The notes below the pieces were generated by a model. The model was not told the origin of the DNA, searched no databases, and worked only from the letters and a program-made list of their open reading frames with translations. A stretch of DNA of 64,000 bases. It comes from Rhizobium subbaraonis. Lineage in GTDB: Bacteria; Pseudomonadota; Alphaproteobacteria; Rhizobiales; Rhizobiaceae. Location: positions 328,398-392,397 of the forward strand of contig NZ_OBQD01000004.1 in the NCBI RefSeq assembly GCF_900220975.1, read 5' to 3'. The position numbers and the translations under genes are program-made. How positions within the stretch are numbered: position 1 is the stretch's first letter; every line of letters begins with the position of its first letter. This document shows, one piece after another, positions 19,943 to 29,942 of the stretch.

Positions 19943-20896
19943 TCATTCGATGACGTGCGTTGCACGTCCAACGACGGCCTCCGGCAGCGACACGCCCATC
20001 TTGGCTGCTGCGGCCTTGTTGACGACCAGATCGGTCCCGGCTGCGACCTTGACCGCGATGTCTCCCGGGTTCTCGCCCTTGAGGATGCGGACCACGATCT
20101 CGCCGGTCTGCTTGCCGACGTCCTTGTAGTTGAAGCCGAGTGCGGCGATCGCACCGCGCGACACCGAATCCGTGTCGGCCGTGAACAGCGGCAGCTTGGC
20201 TTCTTCGGCAACGGCGACGGCACCTTCCAGCGCCGAAATGATGGTGTTGTCCGTCGGAATGTAGATCGCGTCGGCGCGGCCGACCAGTGCACGGGCGGCA
20301 CCCTGGACTTCGGCGGACTTCGTGGCTGCGGATTCGACGACCGTCAGGCCGGCCTTCTCCGCTTCGCTCTTCAGCACTGCGAGCAGGGAAACCGAGTTCG
20401 CTTCGCCGGAATTGTAGAGATAGCCGATCGTCTTGGCATTCGGCAGGATTTCCTTGATCAGCGCCAGGTGCTCGGCCACCGGCGACATGTCGGAAAGGCC
20501 GGTGACATTGCCGCCCGGCTTGTCCATGTCCCTCACCAGCTGCGCGCCGAGCGGATCGGAAACAGCCGTGAAGACGACCGGGATGTCACGGGTCGAGGAC
20601 ACCACTGCCTGCGCGGAAGGCGTGGAGATCGGGACGATGACGTTCGGGCCGTCGCCGGCGAACTGGCGGGCGATCTGCGCAGCGGTCGCCGGATTGCCCT
20701 GGGCAGACTGATAGACGAAGGTCAGGTTCTCGCCTTCCTTGTAGCCTGCGGCGGCAAGGGCTTCCTTGACGCCGTCGCGAGCGGCGTCGAGCGCCGGATG
20801 CTCGACGATCGCCGTGACGGCAACCGTCACGTCTTCTGCACGGGCAGGAAGTGAAATTGCAACCGTTGCCGCCAACGCAAGCAGAAGTGCGCGCAT
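19943..20896 (-). CDS. ABC transporter substrate-binding protein, TrpX/COG2984 type
   Basis: Periplasmic binding protein of the ABC_sub_bind family, 317 residues. A signal peptide covers about the first 20 residues (MRALLLALAATVAISLPARA). The mature domain has AIVEHPALDAARDGVKEAL, a phrase highly conserved in COG2984, then PISTPSAQAVVSSTRDIPVVF and PTDNTIISALEG. The ATG at 20896 is preceded by GAGGAG at good spacing, which decides against the longer frame. It is first in the three-gene importer operon. The ligand is unknown; tryptophan or tyrosine is suggested only by homologous systems. Confidence 0.92.
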   Translation of the reverse strand: MRALLLALAATVAISLPARAEDVTVAVTAIVEHPALDAARDGVKEALAAAGYKEGENLTFVYQSAQGNPATAAQIARQFAGDGPNVIVPISTPSAQAVVSSTRDIPVVFTAVSDPLGAQLVRDMDKPGGNVTGLSDMSPVAEHLALIKEILPNAKTIGYLYNSGEANSVSLLAVLKSEAEKAGLTVVESAATKSAEVQGAARALVGRADAIYIPTDNTIISALEGAVAVAEEAKLPLFTADTDSVSRGAIAALGFNYKDVGKQTGEIVVRILKGENPGDIAVKVAAGTDLVVNKAAAAKMGVSLPEAVVGRATHVIE

Positions 20897-21046
20897 GAAT
20901 TGATCTCCTCGAATAATTTTCGAGCAGTTTTTAGGCAATGCAGCCCGCGGAATCAATTCGCGCTCGCTACTACATCAATCAAATTTGTTGACCTGAGTAT
21001 CTCTTCATCGGTCCGGCACACTAAACATGCGGCAACGGCACGGGCG

Positions 21047-22285
21047 TCAGTCGTCCTCGCCGTGGCCGGCAATCATCATGGCCTCGTAGGCCATGCGGTC
21101 GACCTTGCGCATCCGCTCGGATTCGGACTTCAGCTGGCCGCAGGCTGCAAGAATGTCGCGGCCGCGCGGCGTGCGGATCGGCGAGGCATAGCCTGCCTGG
21201 TTGATGAAATCGGCAAACTTCTCGATCTGTTCCCAGTCCGAGCATTGATAGTTCGTGCCGGGCCAGGGGTTGAAGGGAATCAGGTTGATCTTGGCGGGAA
21301 TGCCCTTCAGGAGCTGCACGAGCAGCTTGGCGTCTTCGAGCGTATCGTTGACGTCCTTCAGCATCACGTATTCGAAGGTGATGCGGCGCGCGTTCGAAAG
21401 GCTCGGATAGGCGCGGCAGGCTTCCAGAAGCTCCTTCAGCGGGTACTTCTTGTTGATCGGCACCAGCATGTCGCGCAATTCGTCGCGTACGGCGTGGAGC
21501 GAAATCGCCAGCATCACGCCGATCTCCTCGCCGGTGCGATAGATTTCGGGCACGATGCCGGAGGTGGACAGGGTGACGCGCCGCTTCGACAGCGACAGGC
21601 CGTCCCCGTCCGTTGCAATCAAAAGCGCCTGCTTGACGTTTTCAAAGTTGTAGAGCGGCTCGCCCATGCCCATCATCACGATGTTGGACACCTTGCGCCC
21701 CTCGTTCGGCACGATCGCGCCAGCCGGCGTCTCGCGGTCCGGGAAATCGCCGAGACGGTCGCGAGCGAGAAGCAGCTGGGAGAGGATTTCTTCCGCAGTC
21801 AGGTTGCGCACCAGCTTCTGTGTGCCGGTGTGACAGAAGGAACAGGTCAGCGTGCAGCCGACCTGGCTGGAGATGCATAGGGTGCCGCGGCCCTCTTCAG
21901 GAATATACACCGTCTCGACTTCGACCGGTCGGCCGGCGCCGCGCGCGGGATAGCGCAGCAGCCATTTGCGCGTGCCGTCGTTGGAGACCTGCTCCTCGAC
22001 GATCTCGGGACGCGCGATGGTGAAGTGCTGCTTCAGCATCTCTCGCATGTCCTTGGAGACATTGAGCATATGGTCGAAATCGGAAACGCCGCGCACGTAA
22101 AGCCAGTGCCAGAGCTGGCTCACCCGCATTTTCACTTGCCGCTCCGAGACGCCTCTCTCGATGAGCGCCCTACCCATGTCTTCCCGGGAAAGGCCGATCA
22201 GCGACGGCTTCTCCAAAAGCATCGCGTTGCGCGGCGGCTTCGCGGTCGCAGGCTCCGAGCCGTTCAGAAAATCCAAGGTCGCCAT
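21047..22285 (-). CDS. rlmN: Dual-specificity 23S rRNA A2503 / tRNA A37 C2-methyltransferase
   Basis: Radical-SAM enzyme that methylates A2503 of 23S rRNA and A37 of some tRNAs. Its 412 residues include cluster cysteines Cys144, Cys148 and Cys151 in [10 protein letters not shown] conserved cysteine (Cys137 in TLCISSQ) precedes them, the region of the upstream catalytic cysteine, and a late cysteine in DILAACGQL fits the methyl-carrying position. The [12 protein letters not shown] and [17 protein letters not shown] motifs are typical. The rhizobial form has a ~30-residue N-terminal extension. Identification is secure. Confidence 0.97.
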   Translation of the reverse strand: MATLDFLNGSEPATAKPPRNAMLLEKPSLIGLSREDMGRALIERGVSERQVKMRVSQLWHWLYVRGVSDFDHMLNVSKDMREMLKQHFTIARPEIVEEQVSNDGTRKWLLRYPARGAGRPVEVETVYIPEEGRGTLCISSQVGCTLTCSFCHTGTQKLVRNLTAEEILSQLLLARDRLGDFPDRETPAGAIVPNEGRKVSNIVMMGMGEPLYNFENVKQALLIATDGDGLSLSKRRVTLSTSGIVPEIYRTGEEIGVMLAISLHAVRDELRDMLVPINKKYPLKELLEACRAYPSLSNARRITFEYVMLKDVNDTLEDAKLLVQLLKGIPAKINLIPFNPWPGTNYQCSDWEQIEKFADFINQAGYASPIRTPRGRDILAACGQLKSESERMRKVDRMAYEAMMIAGHGEDD

Positions 22286-22493
22286 GGCTGCAATCCCGTT
22301 ACGGCAGGCGTCCCACGTCGCCCTCGGGCCCGCAGTCGCGCCGTCTCTCTATCGTGAAGTCTTCCGAGCCTCCGGCGCAGCAGTTGGCGCGCGGCTCCTT
22401 GCGTTGCGTGCGCGTTTAGCATCGTTCGGCGGCAAAGTCACGCGCGGCGCGCCGCATCGCCCGTCCGGCACTGGCGGGGACGATAAGGAAGGC

Positions 22494-22530
22494 TGCCAAA
22501 AAAAGAAAAGGGCCGGTCGAAACCAGCCCT
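22494..22530 (-). terminator. Intrinsic terminator after rpmF
   Basis: Stem GGGCTGGT / ACCGGCCC (one wobble pair) with a TTCG tetraloop, followed on the minus strand by TTTTCTTTTTTT. It lies 30 bp past the rpmF stop. Confidence 0.88.
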
Positions 22531-22559
22531 CTCTACATGCGTTTTCAACGCGAAGGCGG

Positions 22560-22745
22560 TTATGCGCTTTCCTTCGGCGTCAGAACCTGGCGACCGCGGT
22601 ACATGCCGGTCTTGAGGTCGATATGGTGCGGGCGGCGCAGCTCGCCCGAGTTCTTGTCTTCGATGTAGCTCGGAGCCTTCAGGGCGTCGGCGGAGCGGCG
22701 CATGCCACGCTTGGACGGGCTCGTTTTTCTTTTCGGTACAGCCAT
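22560..22745 (-). CDS. rpmF: 50S ribosomal protein L32
   Basis: Small basic protein of the large ribosomal subunit, 61 residues. [20 protein letters not shown] is the invariant L32 N-terminus; the C-terminal part has [16 protein letters not shown]. It lacks the zinc-binding cysteines found in some L32 proteins, as usual for this group. The start is fixed by GGAG just upstream and by the family. The rhizobial neighbourhood with mtgA upstream is conserved. Confidence 0.98.
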   Translation of the reverse strand: MAVPKRKTSPSKRGMRRSADALKAPSYIEDKNSGELRRPHHIDLKTGMYRGRQVLTPKESA

Positions 22746-22934
22746 TTCACTACTCCACTGAACGTGCGAACACGTCAAAGGCCATCTAAAATGGCCGAAA
22801 AGACGTGCATCCATCTCGGAAATTTGGCGGGCTTATACATGGCAAATTCCCGCTTGACCAGTCCCTGCGGGGATTTTTTCATTGCCGGTGACGCGGGCGC
22901 CTTGCGGCGGAAGGCGTTGCGAGGGCCGGGTCTG

Positions 22935-23594
22935 TCAGGCCTCGTCTTCCGGCACGATCCAGGTTTCGGCAAGTGCCGCCTCCTGCCACTTCTTCCAGGC
23001 CGGGTGCGCCATGACGCGGTCCATGTAGGCGAGCGTGCCCGGATCGCTGGTCAGGAGATAGGCGTGCAAGCGGTTGACGACCGGGGCATACATCGCGTCA
23101 GCGGCCGAAAACGCGCCGAACAGGTAGGGGCCGCCGGATCGCTCCAGCGCCTCGCGCCAGATCGCCTCGATGCGGGCGACGTCTTCCATCACCCCCTCCG
23201 GAAGCTCGATCGCGCGCTGCGGCCGGCGAATGTTCATCGGGCAGGCGTTGCGAAGTGAACGGAAGCCCGCAAGCATCTCCATCGATATCGAGCGGGCATG
23301 CGCGCGCGCTTCGCGGTCCGCTGGCCAGATCCCGGCGCTGGGAAAGAGCTCGGCCACATATTCGATGATGGCCAGCGATTCCCAGATCCGCAGCTTGCCG
23401 TGATGCAGCACCGGTACGCGCCCTGTGGGCGAAAGCTCCTTGAAGGCCGGATTGCCGGCCGCGAAATCGAATGGAACGACCCTGTCGGAGAAGGGAATGC
23501 CTGCCGCCTCCATGGCGATCCAGGGACGGAACGACCAGGACGAGTAATTCTTGTTGCCGATGTGGAGGACGAGATCGGAGGTGGGGTCTGACAT
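22935..23594 (-). CDS. Glutathione S-transferase family protein
   Basis: Cytosolic GST of 219 residues. The N-terminal thioredoxin-like domain begins LVLHIGNKNYSSWSFRPWIAME; the Ser/Tyr in NYSSWS is in the position of the glutathione-activating residue. LSPTGRVPVLHHG follows, and then ESLAIIEYVAELFP, which binds the gamma-glutamyl end. The C-terminal helical domain has FGAFSAADAMYAPVV. The electrophile substrate is unknown. It sits between mtgA and rpmF on the same strand with 80-190 bp gaps, so probably has its own promoter. Confidence 0.9.
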   Translation of the reverse strand: MSDPTSDLVLHIGNKNYSSWSFRPWIAMEAAGIPFSDRVVPFDFAAGNPAFKELSPTGRVPVLHHGKLRIWESLAIIEYVAELFPSAGIWPADREARAHARSISMEMLAGFRSLRNACPMNIRRPQRAIELPEGVMEDVARIEAIWREALERSGGPYLFGAFSAADAMYAPVVNRLHAYLLTSDPGTLAYMDRVMAHPAWKKWQEAALAETWIVPEDEA

Positions 23595-23673
23595 GGCGTG
23601 CGGTTCCCTGCGGCTCTATTCGCCGGCAACCGTAAAGACGCTGCTCGGCCGGCGCCAATGAAAAGACATGAAC

Positions 23674-24495
23674 TCACTCATAAAGGCACTTGATATATTC
23701 GCCCGACCGGCTGGCGCGCCGTTCGATAACCACGGCGAGACGCTGCAGGCCGCGCCCCGGCTTGCCGGCGTTTCGGTCGATCGGGTTGGGCAGAGACACG
23801 GCGAGCAGGGCGGCCTGGCGCCTTGAAAGCTTGCTGGCGGGCACGTCGAAGTGATGCTGCGCGGCCGCCTCGATGCCATAGATCCCGGGCCCCCATTCGG
23901 CGACGTTGAGGTAGATCTCCATCAGCCTGCGCTTGCTCCAGATCGTGTCGGCCGCCATCGCAAGCGGCAGCTCCAGCGCCTTTCTCACGAACGATCGGCC
24001 GTTCCAGAGGTACAGGTTCTTGACGGTCTGCATCGGAATGGTGCTCGCGCCGCGCGTCGGAGACCCTTCCAGCGCATCGTTGACCACGCCACGCATCTCG
24101 CCCCAGTCGACGCCGCCGTGGCGACAGAATTGGCCGTCCTCCGACATCATGACGGACTGGACGAGCACCGGGGCGATGTCCTCGAAGTCGACCCAGCGAC
24201 GATCGTAGCCCTGCAATGTCACGAGATCGCGCAGCATGAGCGTGGAGACGGGATGAACGAAGCCGATCGCGTAGACGGGTATCAGCAGGTAGGGAAGCAC
24301 CAGCAGGGCGAGCGCGACGAGCAACGCCTTGCGCCAGCCGCGCCGCAGCCGCCGGCTCACAGTCTCTTTTCCGTCAGCTCCCAGCCCGCCGGCTCCCGGC
24401 CCGGCAGCGCCGAGCGTGCCAGTACCGAGCCGGCTGGCGTCGTTGTGCCTGGCATCGAGCCCCGCCTCTGCGCGTCTTTCGGGTGAAATCTCCAA
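23674..24495 (-). CDS. mtgA: Monofunctional peptidoglycan glycosyltransferase
   Basis: Membrane-anchored GT51 transglycosylase that polymerises lipid II. One membrane helix ([19 protein letters not shown]) is followed by the GT51 motifs: [14 protein letters not shown] with the catalytic Glu, [34 protein letters not shown], and IEAAAQHHF. No transpeptidase domain follows. From this ATG the protein is 273 residues with a Gly/Ala-rich 45-residue leader. A GTG at 24360 (VSRRLRRGW) would give the usual ~228 residues and may be the true start. Confidence 0.93.
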   Translation of the reverse strand: MEISPERRAEAGLDARHNDASRLGTGTLGAAGPGAGGLGADGKETVSRRLRRGWRKALLVALALLVLPYLLIPVYAIGFVHPVSTLMLRDLVTLQGYDRRWVDFEDIAPVLVQSVMMSEDGQFCRHGGVDWGEMRGVVNDALEGSPTRGASTIPMQTVKNLYLWNGRSFVRKALELPLAMAADTIWSKRRLMEIYLNVAEWGPGIYGIEAAAQHHFDVPASKLSRRQAALLAVSLPNPIDRNAGKPGRGLQRLAVVIERRASRSGEYIKCLYE

Positions 24496-24643
24496 GGGCG
24501 GTGTCCGTCCTTTCGCCGTCGTGGGTTTTCATAGCGTCATGCCGCCCGGTTTGCCAGTGGTTGCGGCCAAACTTTGCTGCCTTTGCGGCGGCTATCCAAC
24601 CTTCGCCGTTGCCTATCATCGCGCCGCATGCCAAAGAGCGGCA

Positions 24644-25561
24644 ATGACCAGCCCTTCAGCCCTTTTCCGCCAGCGCCTGCAATCGAATGCCGTGGCCGTG
24701 GAGGCAATGCTTGCGGCCCTTTTGTCCGCCGATACCCAGGCCGGCGAAATCGCGCGGCCCGAACGCCTGCTTTCGGCGATCCGCCATGGCGTGCTGAACG
24801 GCGGCAAGCGGCTGCGTCCGTTCCTGGTGATGGAGACGGCGGCCTTGTTCGGCGAAGGTTTTACCGCGCCGGCGCTGCGGGTCGGGGCCGCGCTCGAGTG
24901 CATTCATTGCTATTCGCTGGTGCACGACGATCTGCCGGCGATGGACGACGACGACCTCAGGCGCGGCCAGCCAACGGTGCATATCGCCTATGACGAGGCA
25001 ACGGCGATCCTCGCCGGCGACAGCCTGCTGACGCTGGCATTCGACATCGTTGCCGCACCGGAAACAATGCTGGCCGACCGGCTCAAGACGGCGCTCGTGC
25101 TGTCGCTCGCGCGCGCTGCCGGCATCGGCGGCATGGCGGGCGGGCAGGCGCTGGACCTGGCGGCCGAACAGAAGACGCCGGATGCCGAGGGCATCGTGAC
25201 CCTGCAGGCGATGAAGACCGGCGCGCTGATCCGGTTTGCCTGCGAGGCCGGTGCCATCGTCGCGGATGCGGACGTGGAGGCGCGCAGCCTGTTGCGGCGC
25301 TACGGCGAGACCATCGGCCTGGCCTTCCAGCTGGCCGACGACCTGCTCGACCTGACGTCGGACGCTGCGACCATGGGCAAGGCCACCGGCAAGGACGCAG
25401 CCCGCGGCAAGGGCACGCTTGTTGCCCTCTACGGGCAGGACTGGGCCGAGGAGCGGCTGAACGAGCTGGTCGGAGCAGCGGAGGCCCTGCTTGCGCCGTT
25501 CGGAGAGCGCGGCGCGATCCTGGTCGAGACCGCCCGGTTCGTCGCCAATCGCAGGAGCTGA
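24644..25561 (+). CDS. ispA: (2E,6E)-farnesyl diphosphate synthase / polyprenyl synthetase
   Basis: Isoprenoid chain-elongation enzyme that condenses DMAPP/GPP with IPP. Its 305 residues carry the first aspartate-rich motif [10 protein letters not shown] (from Asp95), with the two-residue insertion usual for bacterial FPP synthases. The second motif is [12 protein letters not shown]. The [11 protein letters not shown]-binding lysine/arginine region is near residue 55. ATG 24644 begins a family-like N-terminus; the open frame before it is not conserved. hisC follows after 4 bp, so the two are probably co-transcribed. Confidence 0.93.
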   Translation: MTSPSALFRQRLQSNAVAVEAMLAALLSADTQAGEIARPERLLSAIRHGVLNGGKRLRPFLVMETAALFGEGFTAPALRVGAALECIHCYSLVHDDLPAMDDDDLRRGQPTVHIAYDEATAILAGDSLLTLAFDIVAAPETMLADRLKTALVLSLARAAGIGGMAGGQALDLAAEQKTPDAEGIVTLQAMKTGALIRFACEAGAIVADADVEARSLLRRYGETIGLAFQLADDLLDLTSDAATMGKATGKDAARGKGTLVALYGQDWAEERLNELVGAAEALLAPFGERGAILVETARFVANRRS

Positions 25562-25565
25562 CAGC

Positions 25566-26621
25566 ATGAGCAAATTCTGGTCGCCGATCGTCGCTACGCT
25601 GAAACCCTACGTGGCCGGCGAGCAACCGCGCATCGCCGATCTCGTCAAGCTGAACACCAACGAGAACCCCTACGGTCCGTCGCCGAAGGCGATCGCGGCG
25701 ATGCAGGAGGCCGTGTCGGACAGCCTGCGGCTTTATCCCGACCCGACCGCGCTCGCCCTGCGGCAGGCAATCGCGCGGACCTATGCGGTGGAGCCGGATG
25801 AGGTCTTCGTCGGTAACGGGTCCGACGAGGTGCTGGCGCACGCCTTTGCGGCGCTCCTCAAGCACGACAAGCCGCTGCTCTATCCCGACATCACCTACAG
25901 CTTCTATCCGACCTATTGCGGCCTGTTCGGCATCGAAGCCGTCGAGGTGCCGCTCAAGGACGATTTTACGATCGACCTGGCCGACTATGACCGGCCCTGC
26001 GGCGCGATCATCCTGCCCAACCCGAATGCGCCGACGGGGATCGGCCTGCCAATCGCCGCGATCGAGGCGCTGGTGGCGGTGCATCCCGATCAGCCCGTCG
26101 TGATCGACGAGGCCTATATCGACTTCGGCGGCGAGAGCGCGATCCCGTTGACGCGCAAGTACGACAACCTGCTGGTCGTCCACACGCTGTCGAAGTCCCG
26201 CTCGCTCGCCGGCCTGCGGGTCGGCTACGCCATCGGCCAGCGGCCGCTGATCGAGGCGTTGGAACGGGTGAAGGACAGTTTCAACTCCTATCCCCTGGAT
26301 CGCGTGGCGCAGGCGGGTGCTGCAGCGGCGATCGAGGATGTCGCCTGGTTCGACGACACGCGGGGCAAGGTGATCGAGCAGCGTGAGCGCGTCACCGGCG
26401 CGCTGCGTCAGCGCGGCTTCGAAGTGCTGCCCTCGCAGGCGAACTTCGTCTTCGCCAGACATCCCGATCATGGCGGTGCGGACATCGCGAAAGGGTTGCG
26501 CGAGCGCGCCGTCCTGGTGCGGCACTTCGCCAAGCCGCGCATCTCCGATTTCCTGCGTATCACGATCGGCACGCCTGAGGAATGCGACAGGCTGGTGGCC
26601 GCTCTCGACGAGATCGTCTAA
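25566..26621 (+). CDS. hisC: Histidinol-phosphate aminotransferase
   Basis: PLP-dependent aminotransferase in histidine synthesis (histidinol-phosphate / imidazole-acetol phosphate); members of this group also transaminate aromatic amino acids. 351 residues. Features: [13 protein letters not shown] near the start, [18 protein letters not shown], and the PLP-lysine motif [16 protein letters not shown]. It is separated from ispA by only 4 bp. Rhizobial genomes often carry several hisC-like genes, so a phenylalanine/tyrosine role cannot be excluded. Confidence 0.92.
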   Translation: MSKFWSPIVATLKPYVAGEQPRIADLVKLNTNENPYGPSPKAIAAMQEAVSDSLRLYPDPTALALRQAIARTYAVEPDEVFVGNGSDEVLAHAFAALLKHDKPLLYPDITYSFYPTYCGLFGIEAVEVPLKDDFTIDLADYDRPCGAIILPNPNAPTGIGLPIAAIEALVAVHPDQPVVIDEAYIDFGGESAIPLTRKYDNLLVVHTLSKSRSLAGLRVGYAIGQRPLIEALERVKDSFNSYPLDRVAQAGAAAAIEDVAWFDDTRGKVIEQRERVTGALRQRGFEVLPSQANFVFARHPDHGGADIAKGLRERAVLVRHFAKPRISDFLRITIGTPEECDRLVAALDEIV

Positions 26622-26729
26622 GGGCGGGCCGGCAGCCTGATGTGACCGTGCAGTCGCCGCCTCGTCGCCGATGTTGCGCTGAGCGTCGGCGGTGAATTAT
26701 GCCGAACGAGGATTGCGGAGGTTCAAACG

Positions 26730-27371
26730 GTGCAAGAGATCCTGCCCTTTTTGCCGCAGCTTGCTGTCGGCTGGACGGCCTATCTGATCGCCACGGCTTC
26801 CCCCGGCCCGGCGATCCTTGCGATCATCGCGACATCGGTCGGCCAGGGTGGTAAGGCGGGTTTGGCGCTGGCATTCGGCGTGCTGACCGGTTCCTACTTC
26901 TGGGCGATGCTGACTGCATCGGGACTGTCCGCGCTCGTGCGGGCCTACGGGCATGCGATCATCGTGCTGAAGATCGCGGGCGGGCTCTATCTGCTCTGGC
27001 TTGCCTGGAATGCCATGCGATCGGCGATGCGCGACGGCGCGGCCTATAATGCACGGCAGGTCCTGGCTACACTTTCATTGCGCAAGCAATATCTGAAGGG
27101 GCTCGGCATCCACCTGACCAATCCGAAGGCGATTTTCAGCTGGATCATGCTGACCTCGCTCGGCATGCCGGCCGGCGCGCCGTCTTGGACCATGGCCGTC
27201 TTCATCGGCGGCTGCATGATGATCGGGCTTGTGACCTTCATCGGGTTTGCGCTGGTGTTCTCGCTGGCGCCGGTGCACCGTGCCTACCTGCGCTCGCGCC
27301 GGGTGATCGAGGGCGCGATGGCGGCGTTCTTCGCCTTTGCCGGGTTCAAGCTTCTGACGGCGCGGATCTGA
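26730..27371 (+). CDS. LysE family exporter
   Basis: Third LysE-type membrane exporter in the window, 213 residues. It has the N-terminal TASPGPAILAIIATSVGQGGKAG signature (split here: PGPAILAI then GQGGKAGLAL), KIAGGLYLLWLAWNAMR, and HLTNPKAIFSWIM. It starts with GTG at 26730, decided by a strong GGAGG eight bases upstream. It ends immediately before the convergent ispG stop with no gap. The substrate is unknown. Confidence 0.86.
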   Translation: MQEILPFLPQLAVGWTAYLIATASPGPAILAIIATSVGQGGKAGLALAFGVLTGSYFWAMLTASGLSALVRAYGHAIIVLKIAGGLYLLWLAWNAMRSAMRDGAAYNARQVLATLSLRKQYLKGLGIHLTNPKAIFSWIMLTSLGMPAGAPSWTMAVFIGGCMMIGLVTFIGFALVFSLAPVHRAYLRSRRVIEGAMAAFFAFAGFKLLTARI

Positions 27372-28625
27372 CTATTCCGCCGCCGCCTGGCCCTTGCCGA
27401 AGCGCTGCTCGATATAGTCGGTGACGAGCGCTTCGAAATCGCCGGCGATATTGGTGCCGCGCAGCGTCATCGCCTTCTTGCCGTCGATGTAGACGGGTGC
27501 GGCCGGCAGTTCGCCGGTACCGGGCAGCGAGATGCCGATGTCGGCGTGCTTGCTCTCGCCCGGGCCGTTGACGATGCAACCCATCACGGCGACCTTCAGC
27601 GCTTCCACGCCCGGATATTTCTCGCGCCAGACCGGCATGTTCTTGCGGATGTCGTCCTGGATCTTCTGGGCGAGCTCCTGGAACACCGTCGAAGTCGTGC
27701 GGCCGCAACCGGGACATGCGGCAACGACCGGCACAAACTGGCGAAAACCCATCACCTGCAGCAGTTCCTGCGCCACCTGCACCTCGCGGGTGCGGTCGCC
27801 GCCCGGCTCGGGGGTCAGCGAGATGCGGATCGTGTCGCCGATCCCCTGCTGCATCAGGATGCCGAGCGAGGCCGACGAGGCGACGATGCCCTTGGTGCCC
27901 ATGCCGGCCTCGGTCAGGCCGAGATGCAGCGCATGGTCGGAACGGGCCGAAAGCATGGCGTAAACGGCGATCAGGTCCTGGACGTTGCTGACCTTGGCCG
28001 ACAGGATGATGCGGTGGCGCGGCAGGCCGATCTCCTCGGCAAGCTCGGCGGAGAGAAGCGCAGACGCGCAGATCGCCTCGCGCATGACCTGCTGGGCGGT
28101 GAGCGGAAAGCCCTTGGCCTGGTTGTCGTCCATCATCCGGGTCAGCAGTTCCTGGTCCAGCGAACCCCAGTTGACGCCGATGCGCACCGGCTTGTCGTAG
28201 CGGATCGCGGTCTCCACGATCGCGCCGAACTGCTTGTCCTTCTTGTCCTTGAAGCCGACATTGCCGGGGTTGATGCGATACTTGGCCAGCGCCTCGGCGC
28301 AGGCGGGGTGATCGGCGAGCAGCTTGTGGCCGATATAGTGGAAGTCGCCGACGAGCGGCACGTCCATGCCCAGTCGCAAGAGACGCTCGCGGATCTTCGG
28401 CACGGCGGCTGCGCTCTCGTCTCGATCGACGGTGATGCGGACGATCTCCGAGCCCGCGCGGTAAAGAGCTGCGACCTGTGCCACCGTGGCGTCCACGTCG
28501 GCCGTATCGGTGTTGGTCATCGATTGGACGACAACAGGTGCCCCGCCGCCGACCATGACGCCACCGACGTCGACGCCGACGGACTGGCGGCGCGGTTTTG
28601 GCTCGAAATCGAAGGAGAAGGACAT
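27372..28625 (-). CDS. ispG: 4-hydroxy-3-methylbut-2-enyl diphosphate synthase (flavodoxin)
   Basis: [4Fe-4S] enzyme of the MEP isoprenoid pathway, converting MEcPP to HMBPP. 417 residues with the TIM-barrel start [19 protein letters not shown] and the cluster cysteines in [10 protein letters not shown] plus a later one in [12 protein letters not shown]. The sequence is collinear with bacterial GcpE proteins. With ispA elsewhere in the window it supplies the same isoprenoid route. It abuts the convergent LysE gene. Confidence 0.97.
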   Translation of the reverse strand: MSFSFDFEPKPRRQSVGVDVGGVMVGGGAPVVVQSMTNTDTADVDATVAQVAALYRAGSEIVRITVDRDESAAAVPKIRERLLRLGMDVPLVGDFHYIGHKLLADHPACAEALAKYRINPGNVGFKDKKDKQFGAIVETAIRYDKPVRIGVNWGSLDQELLTRMMDDNQAKGFPLTAQQVMREAICASALLSAELAEEIGLPRHRIILSAKVSNVQDLIAVYAMLSARSDHALHLGLTEAGMGTKGIVASSASLGILMQQGIGDTIRISLTPEPGGDRTREVQVAQELLQVMGFRQFVPVVAACPGCGRTTSTVFQELAQKIQDDIRKNMPVWREKYPGVEALKVAVMGCIVNGPGESKHADIGISLPGTGELPAAPVYIDGKKAMTLRGTNIAGDFEALVTDYIEQRFGKGQAAAE

Positions 28626-28768
28626 GGCTGCCTCGTCGTGGCCTTGCTGCTCGCCCGTCAGCGGACGACGGCAACGGAATCCGGGATTGTCACCATTCAG
28701 GTGGAGCAGGAAATGTGGCTTGTCAACTGCCGCGCCGGCATTGACGGCGAGTTGATGGCGGGCGATCC

Positions 28769-29374
28769 CTACCGCTCGACGGCTGCCGCCACGAGCCGGC
28801 CGAGATCCGTGATCGCCCGTTCTGCGTCACCGAGCGAGACCATACGCATCTTGATCCCCTCCATGGTGTCGATGATCAGGCGTGCGAGGCTTTCCGGATC
28901 AAGGCTGCTCGCCGTGAAATCGATTCGCCCTGCTTGTGCCTCCGCGGCGAAGGCTGTTGAGAACGCCGCCTCCGCTCCCTGCATCCAGTCGGCAAAGAGA
29001 TCGGATGCGATCTCCTTGTTGACGCCCAGCAGTTCATCCCCGTGGGGAGAATCGCTGATCAGGCGGTGGGGGGAAAGAAAGGCGCCGTCGAGGGCGGTGG
29101 CGAGCTTGTCCTTGAACGCGCCCTCGCCGGCGAAGGCGGTTTCGATCGCCTTCAGCGTCGTCTGCTTCATCAGGGCCACATAGGCGCGGAATATGTCGGC
29201 CTTGCTGTCGAAGTGCTGGTACAGGCCGGGGCGGGAAAGCCCAGCGGCGTTGGCAATGTCGCTCATGCTGGTGCGACGGAAGCCGTAGGTGACGAAGACC
29301 TTGAAGGCGGCCTGCAGGATGACGTCGCGGCGCGGATCTTCGTTCTTCGCTTCCATGTTTTGACGTTCTGACAT
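28769..29374 (-). CDS. TetR/AcrR family transcriptional regulator
   Basis: DNA-binding repressor, 201 residues. The N-terminal HTH is standard Tet[41 protein letters not shown] (cited in pieces: [11 protein letters not shown], then [12 protein letters not shown]). The ligand domain is not recognisable. It is divergent from the molybdenum hydroxylase cluster, and a TGACA...TGTCA inverted repeat overlaps its start codon, so it probably controls that cluster and itself. A second ATG at 29356 is an alternative start; neither has a good ribosome site. Confidence 0.9.
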   Translation of the reverse strand: MSERQNMEAKNEDPRRDVILQAAFKVFVTYGFRRTSMSDIANAAGLSRPGLYQHFDSKADIFRAYVALMKQTTLKAIETAFAGEGAFKDKLATALDGAFLSPHRLISDSPHGDELLGVNKEIASDLFADWMQGAEAAFSTAFAAEAQAGRIDFTASSLDPESLARLIIDTMEGIKMRMVSLGDAERAITDLGRLVAAAVER

Positions 29375-29391
29375 TTTCTGTTATTTTGTCA
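29369..29391. promoter_or_regulatory. Candidate TetR operator
   Basis: Inverted repeat TGACA-N13-TGTCA spanning 23 bp in the divergent space between the tetR gene and the iorA-like gene. It overlaps the tetR ATG. Position and symmetry suggest an operator; there is no direct evidence. Confidence 0.4.
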
Positions 29392-29481
29392 AAGGGTATC
29401 GAATTCCGGCAAAAACCTATCACATACAAAGACACGCGGAAAAGCCGGTATACTGTCTGCAAAGCTTGCGAGGATGCGACG

Positions 29482-29940
29482 ATGAAGCTGAACGTCAATG
29501 GCAGGGACCACGATATCGAGGTCGAGCCCGAAATGCCGCTGCTCTGGGTCTTGCGTGACAAGCTTTCCATCCTCGGCCCCAAATTCGGTTGCGGCATCGC
29601 CCAATGCGGGGCGTGCACGGTCTTTCTGGACGGTGAGCCGGTACGCTCCTGTTCGGTAACGGTCGGCGAGGTGTCCGGCGCGGTGACGACCATCGAGGGG
29701 CTGATGCCCGATGGCCGGATGCATCCTGTCCAGCAGGCATGGATCGACGAACAGGTCGCCCAGTGCGGATACTGTCAGGCGGGCCAGATCATGACCGCCG
29801 TGGCGCTGCTCGAGGCGATTCCAAATCCGAGCGACGAGGAGATCGATAACGCCATGTCCGGCAATCTCTGTCGTTGCGGCACCTATCCGCGCATTCGCGC
29901 AGCCATCAAGCGCGCGGCCAGCGCCAATGCGGGAGCGTGA
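29482..29940 (+). CDS. [2Fe-2S] subunit of a molybdenum hydroxylase (IorA-like)
   Basis: Small electron-transfer subunit of a xanthine-oxidase-family enzyme, 152 residues. The plant-type ferredoxin domain has ligands Cys37, Cys42, Cys45 and Cys57. The second [2Fe-2S] helical domain has Cys95, Cys98, Cys130 and Cys132 (CGYC and [11 protein letters not shown]). ATG 29482 is preceded by GAGG. The large subunit starts 3 bp after the stop. It resembles the alpha subunit of isoquinoline 1-oxidoreductase and the membrane-bound aldehyde dehydrogenases; the substrate is unknown. Confidence 0.93.
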   Translation: MKLNVNGRDHDIEVEPEMPLLWVLRDKLSILGPKFGCGIAQCGACTVFLDGEPVRSCSVTVGEVSGAVTTIEGLMPDGRMHPVQQAWIDEQVAQCGYCQAGQIMTAVALLEAIPNPSDEEIDNAMSGNLCRCGTYPRIRAAIKRAASANAGA

Positions 29941-29942
29941 CC

